NCBI RefSeq assembly: GCF_000264995.1
Contig: NW_006767447.1
Span: forward strand, 582,707 to 646,706
From: Punctularia strigosozonata HHB-11173 SS5
Taxonomy: Eukaryota; Basidiomycota; Agaricomycetes; Corticiales; Punctulariaceae
Direction: 5' to 3'
Length of the DNA: 64,000 nucleotides
Shown one piece after another: positions 1 through 10,220 of this stretch. The notes below the pieces were generated by a model, which was not told the origin of the DNA, searched no databases, and saw nothing but the letters and a program-made list of their open reading frames with translations. The number at the start of each line of letters is the position of its first letter. Position 1 is the first letter of the stretch. A program made the position numbers and the translations under genes.

Positions 1-1430
1 ATATCGACGGCCGCTAGAGGTATCCAACATCAGCTACCCTGTACGAACAATCGTGAGGGGCGCAGTTACTCACCAATGAGCTCCTCGAGGTTCTGGACGC
101 TCGTGGTGCCAAAGATCGGCGCAGTTACGCCCTCCTGTTGCATGGACCACGCGGCCGCGACCTGCGCCATGCTGATCTCGCGCTTCTTTGAAATCTCTTC
201 GACACTAGATATGGCATTAGGCAATGAGCGAACATCGTATTGCAGGCAGAAACCCAAGCGAAGCGAGGACGAAATGCTTACCGAGCGACGACGACTTCAG
301 TTGATCCACCGAGGTACCTGCTAGCGCTCGTGTCCGCAGAGTTTCGTTTCGTCTGCTCGCCGAGCGGACGCGCTACGATCCCCCGGGCGAGCGGGCTCCA
401 CGGAATGATGCCGACCCCGAAATGCTGTCATGTTTTTTGGTCAGCACTCAACATGTTCTTCCTCACGAGTACGGGATAGCGATACCGCTGGGAAGCAGGA
501 AAGGGAGGCTGACCTTCAGAGTGGGGAACATCTCGCGCTCCTCCTCACGGTAAATGAGCGAGTGGTGATTCTGCATCGAGATGAAGGGCGTGAGGTTGTG
601 GCTGATTGCGTAGTCTGCCACCAAATCCAGTCATTGAGAGCACTTGGGGCGAAATTTCCGCGTGGACAACTCACTCTGCATGACGTGGAACTGCCATGCC
701 CAGCACGAAGACATGCCGATGTAGCGAACGTAGCCAGCTTTGACAACGTCGTGCAGCGCCTGCATCGTTTCTTCGATTGGGGTGTCGGGGTCGAAGCGAT
801 GACATTGAAGGAGGTCGATGTATTCAAGCTGTAGGCGCTTGAGCGAATGTTTGACGGAGTCAAAGATGTGCTATTGGAAAGATCGTCAGGCAAGATCGTT
901 GTGCATATTAGCAGGCACATGTACCTTGCGCGACAATCCATGCTGGTTGACATAACCCTGCTTGTCGGTCTCCGCAGTAGAGAGCATGAACGTGCGCTCG
1001 CCCGGGGTGCGGGCCACGGGGGCGAACACCTTCGTCATCACCACAATCTCATCCCGCGGCAGCTTGAGCTCCTTGATGGCCTTGCCGAGGATGATCTCGG
1101 ACTCGCCATTCGAGTAGACGTTCGCGGTGTCGAAGGCGTTGATGCCGGCGTCGTAGGCAAGTTTGATGTGCTGAATGGCCTCCGATTCGGGGAGGACCCA
1201 TGACATCCAGTCGGCCGAACCTGCGATATGGCATCTATACCTGAGATCGTCTCAGGTCTGTACCTTGGCGGCGGCATACCATAAGACATGCAGCCCAGAA
1301 TGATCTTCGACACCTTCAGACCGGACTTGCCTAGGCGAACTGTGAGTGTAAGTTGTGTTAGACGTCATCCTGGTGGCGAGCGAACGATGGATTTACCATA
1401 GGACATCTTCTTCGTGACGATGTTGGCCAT
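1..1430 (-). CDS. Aldo/keto reductase, aryl-alcohol dehydrogenase-like (copy 1, runs off left edge)
   Basis: NAD(P)H-dependent reductase of the AKR aryl-alcohol dehydrogenase type, expected to reduce aromatic or aliphatic aldehydes in the cytosol. Start ATG at 1428-1430 (MANIVTKKM). Exons read in order: an N-terminal strand with [24 protein letters not shown], supplying the catalytic Asp and Tyr; VMTK, supplying the catalytic Lys; the [11 protein letters not shown] exon with the catalytic His; [34 protein letters not shown]; and an exon ending NLEELIG. The last exon begins at about base 13 (AVDI, matching the neighbour copy) and continues beyond base 1. At least six short introns are needed. 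No stop or frameshift was seen, so the gene looks functional and is cut only by the window edge. It is a tandem paralogue of the gene at 2315-3917. The substrate cannot be told from sequence. Confidence 0.88.
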
Positions 1431-2314
1431 CTTGTCGTTGTCTCTACTGCTGGGTGAGACTGTGGTGCCTTCAATCGTGCCAATGGATTATAAACCTGTC
1501 CGACCCATCTACGGTTTACTGCTTCCAGCAACGTTTGTGGGTCGATTGCTCAGTCCAGTCAACACACCCAGTCCATCCAGTTCGATGCTGTTATCAACCT
1601 GGATCCTCAGCCGTCATGGTCTATCCCCAGCGGGGGCGTCATCCAGATGCGCATCGTCGTAGAGTTTGCTGGTCGTGTCGGAGATGTTCGACATTGTGTA
1701 TCGCCGCCATCAAAATTTCGAACTCCGCCAGACTCTTCGTTGCGCCGTTTCTCGTCCCGCGCCGGTCATCGCCCTACTTTGTTGATCCATTGCAGGCCCC
1801 ATTAATAGAAAGAAGGACATGGATAAAGATGAAATAGAGATTGTCGTTGTATTCCGTCAACGTGTCGGTGCGCGTCGCGCGGCTGGGCGTCAATGCGCTT
1901 CCGGTTTTTGAAGTCCGCTCGGCTATTGTCCTGCCGCGCATCGGCAGCTCATCACAGCGTGACTCTGCTCGAGGTAGCATTGCTCGAGTTTCAGCAAATT
2001 AATTCCCTTGCTAATGCGTGGAACATGTTCAGATATGTACTATAAGCTCCCAGAGCAAGAACAAACCGAAACGGTGTGGTAGATGTTGAGATATCAAAAT
2101 TCTGACGATTCGGCGGGAGTGACGAAGTGAGGGTGTCATATAGTATAGAAATACATTGCTGTGTGATATCTTCTCTTTACTGGCACTCGTACGTAGGGTC
2201 ACGACCAACATGGACCTGACAACCCACGTAATCCTACACAGGCTCGTCGCCCGCCTACGCATCCACGTCTGTTCGCGTTCGTGCTGCCGACGACTTCGCA
2301 GGCATGTAGGCTCC
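1431..2314. other. Intergenic spacer between the two reductase genes
   Basis: This spacer holds the promoter of copy 1 and the 3' flank of copy 2. Short ORFs here show no recognisable domain and no splice pattern. I see no gene. Confidence 0.6.
1487..1494 (-). promoter_or_regulatory. Putative TATA box of aldo/keto reductase copy 1
   Basis: The minus strand reads TTTATAAT about 57 bases upstream of the ATG at 1430. Position and sequence fit a fungal TATA element; no transcription data were used. Confidence 0.4.
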
Positions 2315-3917
2315 TTACGCATGTCCGATGACGCTCCTCGTCGTGTAAGGCTCTTCGAGGTATTTGACCTCTTCCTCCGTCAGTTTGATGTCGACAGCCG
2401 CTACACAGCGTTGATCCGTCAGCATCGCATACCCAACGGCGAGGATCGAGGTAGCGATCATAGCTAGGAGGCGAGGAGAAAGTACTGACCAATGAGCTCC
2501 TCGAGGTTCTTGATGCTTGTCGAACCTATAATGGGCGCAGTAACGCCCTCCTTCTGCATCGACCACGCGGCCGCGACCTGCGCCATGCTGATCCCGCGCT
2601 TCTTCGCGATCTCTTCGACCCTGAGGAACGAAGAAACGTATATCAGCCATCCTGCCAATGATCACAAGCATGGATCATAAAAAAACAGAGCAGTATAAGG
2701 CAGGGGCAACTCGAAGACGAAGGCGATGGTTGAGTATATACAAAGGAGATCAAGGACAAAGATGCGAGACGGGCTTCCGGCTCACCTCGACACGATGGCC
2801 TCCGTGCTTCCGCCGAGGTACTGGTGGATGGTCGCGTCTGACGTGTGCCGCTTAGTCTGCTCACCGAGCGGACGCGTGACCAATCCTCGCGCGAGCGGGC
2901 TCCACGGGATGATTCCAACGCCGAAATGCTATCCGGTATCCCATATTAACTAGCATGTATGCGTCGGGGATAAGGAGTGATCACAAACCTTCAGGGTGGG
3001 GAACATCTCGCGCTCCTCCTCGCGGTAGATGACCGAGTGATGGTTTTGCATCGAGATGAAGGGAGTGAGGTGGTTCGCGATCGCGTAGTCTGCCCAGCCG
3101 AATCAGACCAGAGCGTTTCGGGCGGAATTCGCATGGAATACTCACTTTGCATGACGCTGAATTGCCAAGCCCAGCACGATGACATGCCGATGTAGCGCAC
3201 GTAACCCGCCTTGACGACGTCGTGCAGCGCCTGCATCGTCTCCTCGATCGGCGTGTCGGGATCGAAGCGATGGCATTGGAGGACGTCGATGTAGTCGAGT
3301 TGCAGGCGTTCGAGAGACCGCTTGACCGAGTCGAATATATGCTACCACAAACACCATCAACACTCGATCCCATTGCGCATATAGGGAGTAAAAAGACGTC
3401 GTACTCACCTTGCGCGACAGCCCGTGCTGATTGACGTACCCCCGCTGATCGACCTCCGCACTGCTGACGCCAAACAGGCGTTCGCTCGGGCTATGGGCGA
3501 CGGTGAAGAAGACCTTCGTCAACACCACGATCTCGTCCCGCGGAAGCTTGAGCTCCTTGATGGCCTTGCCAAGGATGATCTCCGACTCCCCATTGGAATA
3601 GACGTTTGCGGTGTCGAAGGCGTTGATGCCGGCGTCGTAGGCGAGCTTGATGTGCTTGATACCCTCCGCTTCCGGAAGGACCCACGGCTGCCAATCGGGG
3701 GTGCCTGCGAGATGGTCAGTGATTTGGGCGTGCATATATGACTGCGGCGTCGGCGTACCGTAGGACATGCATCCCAGGATGATCTTAGAAACCTTGAGCC
3801 CGGAGTTACCCAGACGAACTGCGCACCATAATATTCGCGTTAGATATGATTTGCGGATGGAAGCGACCGAGTGGTGTTTTTACCGTACGGCATTTTCTTC
3901 GTCACAGGGGTCGACAT
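2315..3917 (-). CDS. Aldo/keto reductase, aryl-alcohol dehydrogenase-like (copy 2, complete)
   Basis: Complete paralogue of copy 1. It starts at 3917 ([11 protein letters not shown]) and ends SVIGHA-stop at 2315. The order is the same: LGCMSY; an intron of about 60 bases; [18 protein letters not shown] with catalytic Asp and Tyr; VLTK with catalytic Lys; the [16 protein letters not shown] exon (His); [65 protein letters not shown]; and a final exon with [18 protein letters not shown]. The spliced length of roughly 350 residues is normal for the family. Seven introns with GT-AG ends are visible, most at the same positions as in copy 1. The neighbouring copy in the same direction indicates local tandem duplication. 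Expected role: detoxification or metabolism of aryl aldehydes or alcohols, inferred from the family only. Confidence 0.92.
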
Positions 3918-3986
3918 CGCGGGCTTGCTCGATGGTTGCGGTAAGAAGATGAGGGCGTGTGATATCTTCTGACATCCGGGCCGGGG

Positions 3987-3994
3987 TATATATA
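3987..3994 (-). promoter_or_regulatory. Putative TATA box of aldo/keto reductase copy 2
   Basis: TATATATA lies about 70 bases upstream of the start at 3917 and reads the same on both strands. Likely core promoter by position. Confidence 0.4.
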
Positions 3995-4560
3995 CAAATG
4001 AAGTTGCCACGACCCATTTGCGACGTCCTGGTTTGATATCGTTCGTGGGTCGACCTTCCGTTTGTTCAGTCAGCAGTCCGCTGTACGAAGCTTCTCCCGG
4101 AGCCCTCTTCCATGATTAGCAGCGTGTGTGTGGTCATCTGAACGAGGTTGTATATTCGTAAGGTCAACGGTGACGTCCAAATGTATGTGGCAGTGGGCAC
4201 GCATGCCCTCTCGCAGGGCCGTTGCCGTTCGAAGAGCCTCGAGTCAACTGCGACAGTCACATCTGCTACTTACTCACTTTTGGAGGAACTGATTGTACCT
4301 CGAGGTGCATTCCGCGAAGTTTCCCGGAAACTAGTCCGTATAAAGGGAAGAATCCCGATTGCAAATGTTGCAAATGACATCGGATGTATGTGACCTTACT
4401 ACACTAGCCTCCCTCCTGACTTCCCGATAAACTAACATTCAGACACTACCAGCATGCTTTTCTAGGCTCCAAGAAGTGAACACTGAAAGGAGAGGGTCCA
4501 AGCAAGCCGACGTACATTACGTCCGTACCGGAGAGCTTTTCAAGTTCTCCGACGTCCTGA
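3995..4560. other. Non-coding spacer
   Basis: Upstream flank of the reductase pair. Only short ORFs without recognisable features; nothing supported. Confidence 0.5.
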
Positions 4561-4575
4561 AAGACCCGGAACAAA

Positions 4576-4905
4576 TTACACATGCAGGGCTAGCTCTTCG
4601 CTTGATTCAAGAAGCGCTCGCAGAGGGACGGAAAGGTCCTTGATCGGCGAAAGGTCGAGCAAGCGAATCCGTCGGAGGGAAGGGAGCAAACAGCGCTCGT
4701 GCGCCCTTACAGGATCCGGGACAAGGAGGGAAACGACTGAGGAGCACATCTTGGGGCCCCCGAGCTGAAGTTCGGACACGTTCTTGCAGAGGCAGAGCAA
4801 GGGCTTGGTATCACACAAAGGGAATCCGATTAAAGAGCCAAATTCAAGAACGTCAACTGGGCCATGAGCCATGCACGGAGGCATGCGGGAGCCCACACAG
4901 GAAGA
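4576..4905 (-). pseudogene. F-box/LRR protein relic (C-terminal fragment)
   Basis: A frame of about 106 residues contains LCLCKNVSELQLGG followed by LLPSLRRIRLLDLSP. This aligns by eye with the C-terminal part of the intact F-box protein at 16557-18275 (LRACTNVSEIWIEG, then LLPALRRIYLKF). The F-box and most of the leucine-rich region are missing, and downstream codons in the expected frame contain stops. It lies just outside the left end of the inverted duplication. Interpreted as a decayed fragment of the basidiomycete F-box family; a short unrelated ORF is possible. Confidence 0.45.
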
Positions 4906-5079
4906 AAAGGGTGATTCGAATTACCAGGGTACAAATATTACCTGAGGTATACGTAGAGAAGCTTCCTCCACGGTTTGGATCGAGGAGCGCAATTTATGAG
5001 GAGAGTCGAATCGACGAAAGATACACTGTCTATAGAAATTCATTCACATCTTTGATACATAAGAGAGGTTTGATTTTTT

Positions 5080-6288
5080 GATGTTATGTACGACGGCGGG
5101 TCGGCGAGGGAACAGTAGTTTGGGGACTCGGAGGAGGTTGGCCAAAGGGGGCTCGAGGGAGCAAGTGAAGACAGGATACAGGTGCACTCTGTATCCCGCC
5201 GCCACTCGCCCCGTTACATCAAAGGAGTGTGTATGCATCGCGAGAGTACGCGCGTGCGGAAGGTATCATGTCCAGGCCGAGAGGTGCCTATCAAGGCGGG
5301 TATAACGGGCCCTCGACTCCAAGCGCCTCAAAGCGAGCGTTGAGGGCAGGAGCCGGGGTATTGGGGTATCGGGGCCCGTGGGGTCGCAGCCGTGGGTCAG
5401 GCGGGTGCGGTCGCGTGTCTCCGAGGGACGAGGTCGGAGAGAGAGGCGAGCGTCTGGAGGATTGGGAGGCCGCGGTGGAACGGCGTCCACGGTCGAAGCG
5501 TCTTCCTGCCCGAAGAGCGTCGAGACCGACCAGAGGCGGGAGGCGTAAGGCGGGCGGTTGCTAGAGGAGAACCGCGAAGTGCCGTACGAGCGCCGATGAG
5601 ATGGGCTGACCAGGCCCTGGCGCAGCGCGAGTGCTGAAGAGGGGCTCCAAGGACTCGGGCGGGCGTCCTGCTACAGAAGCCAATGTAGGTTGCAGAGGCG
5701 TGGCTCGGATGAGCGTGCATGCGCGGGCGCGGGCATGTCGAGAGGTATATAGCGAGGTCGACTGCCGAAAGAGGGCCAAAAGAAGGCCGGAATCCCCTCA
5801 AGACGGACACGGAGGGCTGGTGAGCCCATCGGCGTCGACATGCAATCGCAAGAGCCTCGGAACGGTTGCGATACTAGGAGGAGAGTAACCGTCCTCGAGA
5901 GCCGGCAGAGGCAGACCGAGAGGGAAGAGGGCGAGACCAGGGGCAGCTGGAGTTGGCGCCGGACCAGGACAGAGGATCCAATCCTGAGTTATCGAGGGAG
6001 AAGAATGTAGGTGATGACCGAAGCCGTGGATGAGTGACCCGCCGTCGAAGTGTGTTATATGGAAAAAGTCAAAGATTTAGAGCGAAATGAGACGAGAAAA
6101 TCCGATGCCATGAGAACGCAGGATTATAATGGAGTGGGATGGCGGATGCGATACGGATGGGAAGAGAAGATTGATATCCTGCGTAGGACGCGATAAACAC
6201 ATCTAGATGATTTCGAGAGTCAGTCCCGCGATCGGAGGTTGATGTCGTCGGCGCTGCTCACCTGATTGAAGGCGAAGCGCGCATACAA
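5080..6288. other. GC-rich segment of the left arm, no firm gene
   Basis: Several overlapping ORFs rich in Arg, Pro and Ser occur on the minus strand. Their counterparts in the right arm (34,920-36,060) change frame between copies, and no single frame is clearly conserved. It could hold untranslated sequence or a small unresolved gene downstream of the orphan ORF. Confidence 0.4.
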
Positions 6289-6969
6289 CTAGAAGTGGTG
6301 GAAACGAGGACGGAAGACCTTGCCGAGCAGCTCGCGCATGGGATAGATCTTCGGGCCGAGGGCACGCCGAACAGCTCCTCGACGCTTCGACTTCGACTGG
6401 ATAGGGCATACGATGATGCCTTCCTCGATCGGGTGGATAGGTTGCTCGCCATCCTGAGTCACAAACCATGAGGCGCGCACGAAGGGGATCTGCTTGGGTA
6501 TGGAGGCGGTACGTGTTTCTTCCTCCTCGTCCTCCTCGGAGATGGTGGAGAGGGGTTCAGGGGTGCGGACGACCTCTTCCGGAGTAGAAAGGGTCTCCAA
6601 AGCCGAGCTGGAAGGTGCCTTTGCCGATAGTCCGCGCAACTGAGCGAGAAGCGAGTTGGAGAGCGAGTCGAAGTCCTCGGTAGTAGACACCCCAGAGACG
6701 GAAGCGAGAGACTTGTCGTCAGAGAAGGAGTTTGACGGTACAACGAACATGTGCGATACGTTGGCGACAGGCCTCGGAACCACTATAGGAGCCCCGTCGA
6801 GGTCGGTATAGACGGCGAGCCGAGACTTTGGACGACGATTGCAGTTGATTCCCTTGGAGCAGTAAGGAACGCCGTTACAGCTCAGAAGAACTTCGGTGGT
6901 GGAGGAAGTCCGAGAGCAGATACAGTCGGTCTTGTAGACCATATTCATAGGCTGCCTGGAGTAGAGCAT
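6289..6969 (-). CDS. Orphan conserved protein (left-arm copy)
   Basis: A protein of about 226 residues, start ATG at 6967-6969 (MLYSRQPMNMVYKTDC), ending VFRPRFHHF. I do not recognise a family. Visible features: a Cys-rich N-terminal part (CICSRTSSTTEV, then GVPYCSKGINCNRRPKSR), a Ser/Thr-rich middle, an acidic run (SEEDEEEE), and a basic C-terminus (QSKSKRRGAVRRALG). A longer in-frame start at 7272 exists, but the right-arm copy supports the internal ATG. The frame stays open in both copies. They differ by substitutions and an indel of one codon in the acidic run, which suggests a maintained protein. A TATA-like element lies about 100 bases upstream. No signal peptide or membrane helix is obvious. 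Confidence 0.6.
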   Translation of the reverse strand: MLYSRQPMNMVYKTDCICSRTSSTTEVLLSCNGVPYCSKGINCNRRPKSRLAVYTDLDGAPIVVPRPVANVSHMFVVPSNSFSDDKSLASVSGVSTTEDFDSLSNSLLAQLRGLSAKAPSSSALETLSTPEEVVRTPEPLSTISEEDEEEETRTASIPKQIPFVRASWFVTQDGEQPIHPIEEGIIVCPIQSKSKRRGAVRRALGPKIYPMRELLGKVFRPRFHHF

Positions 6970-7920
6970 GGTAAGGATTGGAGGGACAACTATGGCTGGG
7001 CTGTAAGCGGTAGCTGATAGGGATCGAGGACAACCGGAGTTGGTTCCTTTCACGCAGAGGTGAGCATATTTTATACTCCATCGCAGGCGGAAAGATCGTA
7101 TTCGCGGATGGCGGATGAAGGGAGGAGGGTTCGGATGGCGGATGGGAGGCGGGATGGCGTAGGTGGACGGAGCAGCTACAAAAAAGACATCCGCGGGCGA
7201 CCTGACTGCGGCATGTGTGGGAATATCTCCACGTGGCCATCCAGCGCGATTCATCGACAGGCTAAGTACCAAGGCGCGTCTCGGATGAAAGGTCCGCGTT
7301 TGCGACTCAAAGGAGCGTTACACAAGTCCCCTGGCTGAAAGGTCACTAAAAGCCACTTCGAATTGCCTTTGTAGGTAAGAAAAATGCGGGTGATCCATGC
7401 GATTCCTCCGTGTCCCCGACCAAGTGACCGCGTCTCATCAAGCCCGTGGATGATACACCGGCCAGAGGTTTGTTCTAGTCAAAAGCTCAACTACAAAGGG
7501 CGGTCGAGGACTAGATGAGATATTACCGAGGTTTTGCCGATGCAACAGAGTTTGATCGACACCAGATCTGGTGGTCGAACGTTGGCCAGCAAGAATCGCG
7601 TCCCTCTTCGTTTGAGGAAGCGACTGAGGATGGAGCTCGGGACGTTCCACTGACGTTGGCAATCAATGGGTCGCCGTTGGGCTCGGGAATGCCGATCGCA
7701 CCGCTTTGTCCGGATACAAAAGCAGGTCAATATTTTCACAGGTAAGATTGATAAGGGCAAGCTGAAACCTGAAGAACAGCTTGACGATTATCGAGATATA
7801 AGCGGGGAAGAAGCTCACCGACGACAATCACGTTCCCTTTTGCCCCTCCAGTGACGTCCTGGCTCCCCCGTGCCAGAGATTGAGGACCTAATCCGCCAAT
7901 CCCCAGGCGTCGGTATGCAT
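6970..7920. other. Left-arm non-coding stretch with an indel junction
   Basis: Holds the promoter side of the orphan ORF and then sequence matching 28,830-29,451 of the right arm. Near 7262 the match jumps over the 4.5 kb segment found only on the right. On the minus strand near 7640-7720 a short open stretch reads GIPEPNGDPLIANVSGTSRA and is shared with the right arm. It could be a gene relic but was not recognised. Confidence 0.45.
7066..7076 (-). promoter_or_regulatory. Putative TATA box of orphan ORF (left copy)
   Basis: The minus strand reads GTATAAAATAT about 100 bases upstream of the ATG at 6969. The same element is kept in the right arm (34,132-34,141), so it survived divergence of the two copies. 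Confidence 0.45.
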
Positions 7921-8027
7921 GTCTGTCCAGAAGGTAAAGAACGTGTCATCGAACTTTCGAGAATGAACATGAACACATGTTCTCCGAAGCGGACTTGTGC
8001 TATATGCTAAGCAGATGCCGTTAACCA

Positions 8028-8112
8028 CGACCTTACGCCATTTGTCTCGATGCAGAATCGCCGGTCGCTCATCTATCGGAAGGAAGAGCGCGGGATGTTC
8101 CCTGTGCTGAAG
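8028..8112 (+). pseudogene. Aldo/keto reductase exon relic (left arm)
   Basis: The plus strand reads LTPFVSMQNRRSLIYRKEER then GMFPVLK, followed directly by a GTGAGT donor. This is the internal [17 protein letters not shown] exon of the reductases at 1-3917, ending at the same splice position. No flanking exons with catalytic residues remain in this arm. Its counterpart at 27,660-28,060 keeps slightly more. Too short to encode an enzyme. Confidence 0.6.
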
Positions 8113-8520
8113 GTGAGTGCACACATGATTATCTGCATACAAAGAACTGACGGAACGCAATGAAAGCACCTCCGCGTGGGCATATTTTCACGGAGCCCTC
8201 TTGCTCGCGCGCTCGTCGCGCGTCCTCTGAACGAGGAGACCAAGAGAAAGGAGGTGTATCCTGGGATGACACCGTAGCTACGGGGTCTGGATAATCAATC
8301 TGTCAGGGCCCGAAACAACACTCTGGCCATAACCCTGAGATAGTGACAATTACGGCTAGTGTATGGGACACGCTAATTAACGTCATAGTATAGGTGATAC
8401 TGAGTGGATATCAGATTGCGAGAGCACTACCATGCATCGGGAATGAGATAACCTTGCATGCATATGCATGACGCGAAATTTGTGGCGCGAGCTCGAGACC
8501 TTGAGAACGTCCCAGATCAG

Positions 8521-8858
8521 AAATCGCAGCTAATTTCCAGACGGCCCTTTAGGCTTCATCCTACGATGGTCATCAGCATTCTGAACCAATGACATGAAAA
8601 CACAGGCACTAGCCTCCGCCGGCTCCTCCTAAGCACAGATTAGCAAGCGTAGAGGCAGGATTACAATCATGCAACATACCCAGATATCGCAGCTAATTTC
8701 CAGTCGGCCCTTTAGATCGCGGCGGCGACGGCAATCTACGATGGTCATCAGCATGCTGAACCAATGACATGGAACCACAGGCACTAGCCTCCTCCGTCAC
8801 CTCCTAAGCACAGATTAGAAGGCGTAGAGGCAGGATTACAATCATGCAACATACCACC
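8521..8858. repeat. Tandem duplication of the 3' end of the secreted protein gene
   Basis: Two units of about 165-175 bp start with the same cgcagctaatttccag stretch (about 8523 and 8685). Both contain the acagatta...cgtagaggcaggattacaat stretch (about 8633 and 8808). They differ by an indel of about 15 bp and point changes. The inner unit contains the last exon and last intron of the gene at 8784-10140. The right arm has only one unit. Confidence 0.65.
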
Positions 8859-10140
8859 ACCTCCATAGTCTCCACCGTCATCTCCACCGTAATCGCCGCC
8901 ATCGTCACCTCCGTAATCACCTCCATCGTCGTCTCCGTAGTCGCCTCCATCGTCGTCTCCGTAGTCGCCTCCATCGTCGTCTCCGTAGTCGCCCCCATCG
9001 TCATCGCCATCGTCGAACTCTCCGTCCTCATCCACGTAGTCATACTGCCAAGAAAAGCAAAGAATGAGTATCACGATCGAGTTCCTGATATACGCAGTCG
9101 CACCCCTCCGTCATCATCTAGATCGTCGACTGCAAAGAACCGTGAGTTGATGGATTATGACGAATAGAACTGGGAAGGGTATCGCACTGAGGTCAAGGTA
9201 GTCATCTTCGTCGTCGTCTTCATCGCCGTCGGGGTCGCCATTCTCAACATCCTGGCGGATCTTCGTTGCGCGATCCGCGGCCTCGTTGTAACTATAAGTG
9301 CACGCAGTCAAGTTTCGGACCGAGACCGTCAGGCGATGGTCACTGACCGATCAGGGTAAGCAGAACGTTGGGTCTTCTGGGCTACACCGCTTCAATTAAG
9401 CAAGAAAGATGGGACTGAAGGCGGAGAGCCTTACCAATGTCGCCCGGGGCAAGCGAGGGATCCTTGTTATAAACTTTCATCGCCTGCATGATCGGATGAT
9501 GAGACACCAGGGCCAATATTATTTCGTCGTACTACGAACCTGATCAAGGAATGCATTCGTCGCGTATGTCGGGTCTTGCACCTGGGCGGCAGTGCCCCAG
9601 CCCTGTGAGGGTCTTTGCTGGAAAACACCTACATGAGGCGTGAGCGACAGCTAAGCGTCAACCAAAATGAGATCGTCATACCAAGGCTGTCGCTATCTCC
9701 AAAATTCAGGTTGTCTAAAGAGAGGATAGCGATTGGTCAACGTTCTGTTGATGAACGAATGTCGATCGCGTACTGATATGACTCTCGACCTGAGAATCAT
9801 TCAGAAACGAATTAAAATGAACACATGTCGATCGCATACCCATGCCGTCTCAAAGGCAGCTTGCAGAACTGATTCCGGAACGCCGCGCTGCACTCCGATC
9901 TGGTTACTAACAGAAAGAAAGTATCACAATACAATTATCACAGAAGTGTCGCACGGAGAACTCACATCAAAGACGCGATGGACGGGTCATAGGTTCTAAC
10001 ATATGGACCTGAGTCAGAAGGGACTCGCGACATGAACATTGTACATACGACGGGATTTTGTTCTGACGCTTGTGCACCGACGAAGGTAGGGCTTGTGCGC
10101 CGATAGACACGAGAAGGACGACGAGAGGATATAAGCGCAT
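8784..10140 (-). CDS. Secreted protein with GDRDSLGVFQQRP-type domain and acidic Gly/Asp repeat tail (left copy)
   Basis: Starts MRLYPLVVLLVSIGAQALPS, a clear signal peptide with a dibasic KR shortly after. Small exons follow: VRTYDPSIASL; IGVQRGVPESVLQAAFETAW; NLNFGDRDSLG; VFQQRPSQGWGTAAQVQDP then TYATNAFLDQ; AMKVYNKDPSLAPGDI; AQKTQRSAYPDR; YNEAADRATKIRQD. The tail is rich in Asp, Gly and Tyr with repeats of the type GDYGDDDG, ending GGDGGG-stop at 8784. At least eight short introns are inferred, and the domain reads open once spliced. The core resembles a domain I know from secreted actinobacterial proteins (motif YGDRDSxGLFQQRPSQGWGT), sometimes linked to cell-wall hydrolases; the fungal role is unknown. 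The twin gene is at 25801-27190; the repeat tail is longer and differently organised here. Confidence 0.75.
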
Positions 10141-10211
10141 GTTGCACACTCCGGAGTCCGGTTGCTGTGAAAGAGGCGGGCGCTGGGTTTACAACGATCC
10201 AGGATGCTCAG

Positions 10212-10220
10212 CCTTTATAC
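10212..10220 (-). promoter_or_regulatory. Putative TATA box of secreted protein gene (left copy)
   Basis: The minus strand reads GTATAAAGG about 75 bases upstream of the ATG at 10140. It is identical in the right-arm copy. Confidence 0.45.

Noticed and set aside
5229-5888. Arg/Gly-rich ORFs in the left-arm tail
   Set aside because: Composition-driven; the right-arm equivalents shift frame and no domain or splice model fits.
8844-9167. Plus-strand frame of repeated Val/Ser/Ile residues
   Set aside because: Reverse complement of the Asp/Gly repeat tail of the secreted protein; the repeat makes all frames open.
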